In this document: positions 5,651 to 6,467 of the stretch, one piece after another
How the letters are laid out: each line of letters begins with the position of its first letter
Numbering within the stretch: position 1 is the stretch's first letter
Source: JAAZMI01 sp050942615
GTDB taxonomy: Bacteria; Bacillota; Dethiobacteria; DTU022; UBA8154
Direction: 5' to 3'
Assembly (NCBI GenBank): GCA_050942615.1
Contig: JBMNNQ010000071.1
Coordinates: forward strand, 1-6,467
Length of the DNA stretch: 6,467 bases
Program-made: the position numbers and the translations under genes
Notes under the pieces: model-generated
What the model saw: the letters and a program-made list of their open reading frames with translations, nothing else
Told to the model about the DNA's origin: nothing
The model's database searches: none

Positions 5651-6467
5651 TTAACCCAAAATAGCCGGCCGGGGATGGTGCAGGCAAAGGCGGGCGAGTT
5701 CTTCAATATTGGCAGTGCCGGCGCACATCACCTTATCGGCCCCACCCCAATAAAGCTTCAGCGTGCCATCTCCTTCCGCCACAGCCCCGCAGGTAAAAAC
5801 CACGTTATGCACATAGCCGGTAACCTCCCAGGGGTCTTCGGGTTGCAAAATCCAGTCATCGGCTACCCCTAAAAGCTTGGCCGGATCCTGCAGATCGTGC
5901 AGGGCGGCCCCCAACCTGTAGATGGCTCCGTCCATGGTGGCAAAAACACCGTGATAAATGTGCAGCCAGCCCCAACGGGTTTTCAATGGGGTAGCCCCCG
6001 GCCCTATTTTCATTTCATCCCAGTGGTAGGGCAAAGATTTCATCAGCAGGCGGGTATCCCCCCAATGGATTAGATCGGGGGAATAAGAAATCCAGATAGA
6101 CCAGGGTGAGATCTGTGAATGCGGCCTTTCCAAACGCACATAGCGTCCCCCAAAGCGCTGTGGAAAGATGACAACATTGCGGTAATCGGCGGCGGTAATC
6201 AGGGCCACGCGCTCTACCTGTTTAAAATCTTTTGTTTTGGCCAGGGCTACCCTGACCCCATGTCGGGAATAGGCGCTGTAGGTCAGCAGGTATTCCCCTT
6301 CCAAGGGACAGATGCGCATATCTTCCACCCCGAATTCCTCATACGTGGCAAAGGGTTCTGCAGTGGCCGGTTCCAGAAACGGTTCCGGCTGCACGGAAAA
6401 ATTAAAGCCGTCTGTGCTGCTGGCCAGGCCGATGATCGAGCGCCCGTTAAAACGGTGGGCGCGGAAA
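5651..6467 (-). CDS. GH130 family glycoside phosphorylase/hydrolase, partial at 5' end
   Basis: This is a five-bladed beta-propeller enzyme of family GH130, whose members mostly phosphorolyse or hydrolyse beta-mannosidic linkages; the exact substrate cannot be read here. The frame stays open to the right edge, giving 271 visible residues that begin FRAHRFNGRSIIGLASSTDG, so the true start lies outside. The GTG at 6394 is internal. Family motifs visible are SSTDGFNF (16-23), GVEDMR (46-51; usually GVEDPR), GPGATPLKTRWGWLHIYHGV (155-174), YRLGAALHDLQDPAKLLG (183-200) and the last-blade pattern VVFTCGAV plus LYWGGAD (222-244). Probably 40-60 N-terminal residues are missing. No signal peptide can be judged. 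There is no terminator between this gene and the opuA promoter, so read-through into the riboswitch leader is likely. Confidence 0.88.
   Translation of the reverse strand, partial: FRAHRFNGRSIIGLASSTDGFNFSVQPEPFLEPATAEPFATYEEFGVEDMRICPLEGEYLLTYSAYSRHGVRVALAKTKDFKQVERVALITAADYRNVVIFPQRFGGRYVRLERPHSQISPWSIWISYSPDLIHWGDTRLLMKSLPYHWDEMKIGPGATPLKTRWGWLHIYHGVFATMDGAIYRLGAALHDLQDPAKLLGVADDWILQPEDPWEVTGYVHNVVFTCGAVAEGDGTLKLYWGGADKVMCAGTANIEELARLCLHHPRPAILG

Noticed and set aside
5651..6394. GTG at 6394 as the start of the GH130 gene.
   Set aside because: The frame continues upstream to the window edge with clear GH130 sequence (FRAHRFNGRS, SSTDGFNF), so the GTG is an internal valine codon.

Overview
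The window looks like chromosomal DNA from a Gram-positive anaerobe of the Clostridia (Peptococcaceae-like), although no marker gene fixes the taxon. The reasons are strong GGAGG-type ribosome binding sites, a lipoprotein with a TTG start, U-tract intrinsic terminators, a ydaO-type c-di-AMP riboswitch, and a CooF/HycB-like polyferredoxin of the sort common in CO- and H2-metabolising anaerobes. GC content appears moderate.

Layout from left to right. (1) Positions 1-409, minus strand: the N-terminal 136 codons of a CooF/HycB-like protein with four [4Fe-4S] clusters, cut by the left edge. (2) Positions 410-826: a divergent intergenic region with a perfect 9-bp-arm dyad (525-550) and a short stretch that could be decayed coding sequence. 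(3) Positions 827-1705, plus strand: a DUF89/ARMT1-like metal-dependent phosphatase. (4) Positions 1706-1985: a convergent gap holding a long inverted repeat that reads as a terminator on both strands. (5) Positions 5071 down to 1986, minus strand: an OpuA-type glycine betaine ABC operon in the order ATPase with CBS domains, permease, binding lipoprotein. (6) Positions 5650 down to 5072: an unusually long (about 540 nt) leader for that operon. (7) Positions 5651-6467, minus strand: a GH130 glycosidase/phosphorylase, cut by the right edge.

The leader is the most interesting part. A good sigma-A-type promoter (5618-5646) sits just behind the GH130 stop codon. It is followed by a c-di-AMP riboswitch aptamer (5469-5582) and an intrinsic terminator (5353-5392). 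The 3' strand of the aptamer closing stem can pair perfectly over 7 bp with the terminator 5' arm, which gives a textbook OFF switch. A second structured RNA of about 200 nt (5133-5332) follows; I cannot assign it to any known class. It ends in its own strong terminator (5094-5131), immediately before the ribosome binding site of the ATPase gene, and it too has a candidate antiterminator. Expression of the betaine transporter therefore seems to pass two transcriptional gates in series: c-di-AMP first, then an unidentified signal. The ATPase also carries tandem CBS domains, the module through which c-di-AMP inhibits some OpuA transporters, so c-di-AMP may act on both the RNA and the protein.
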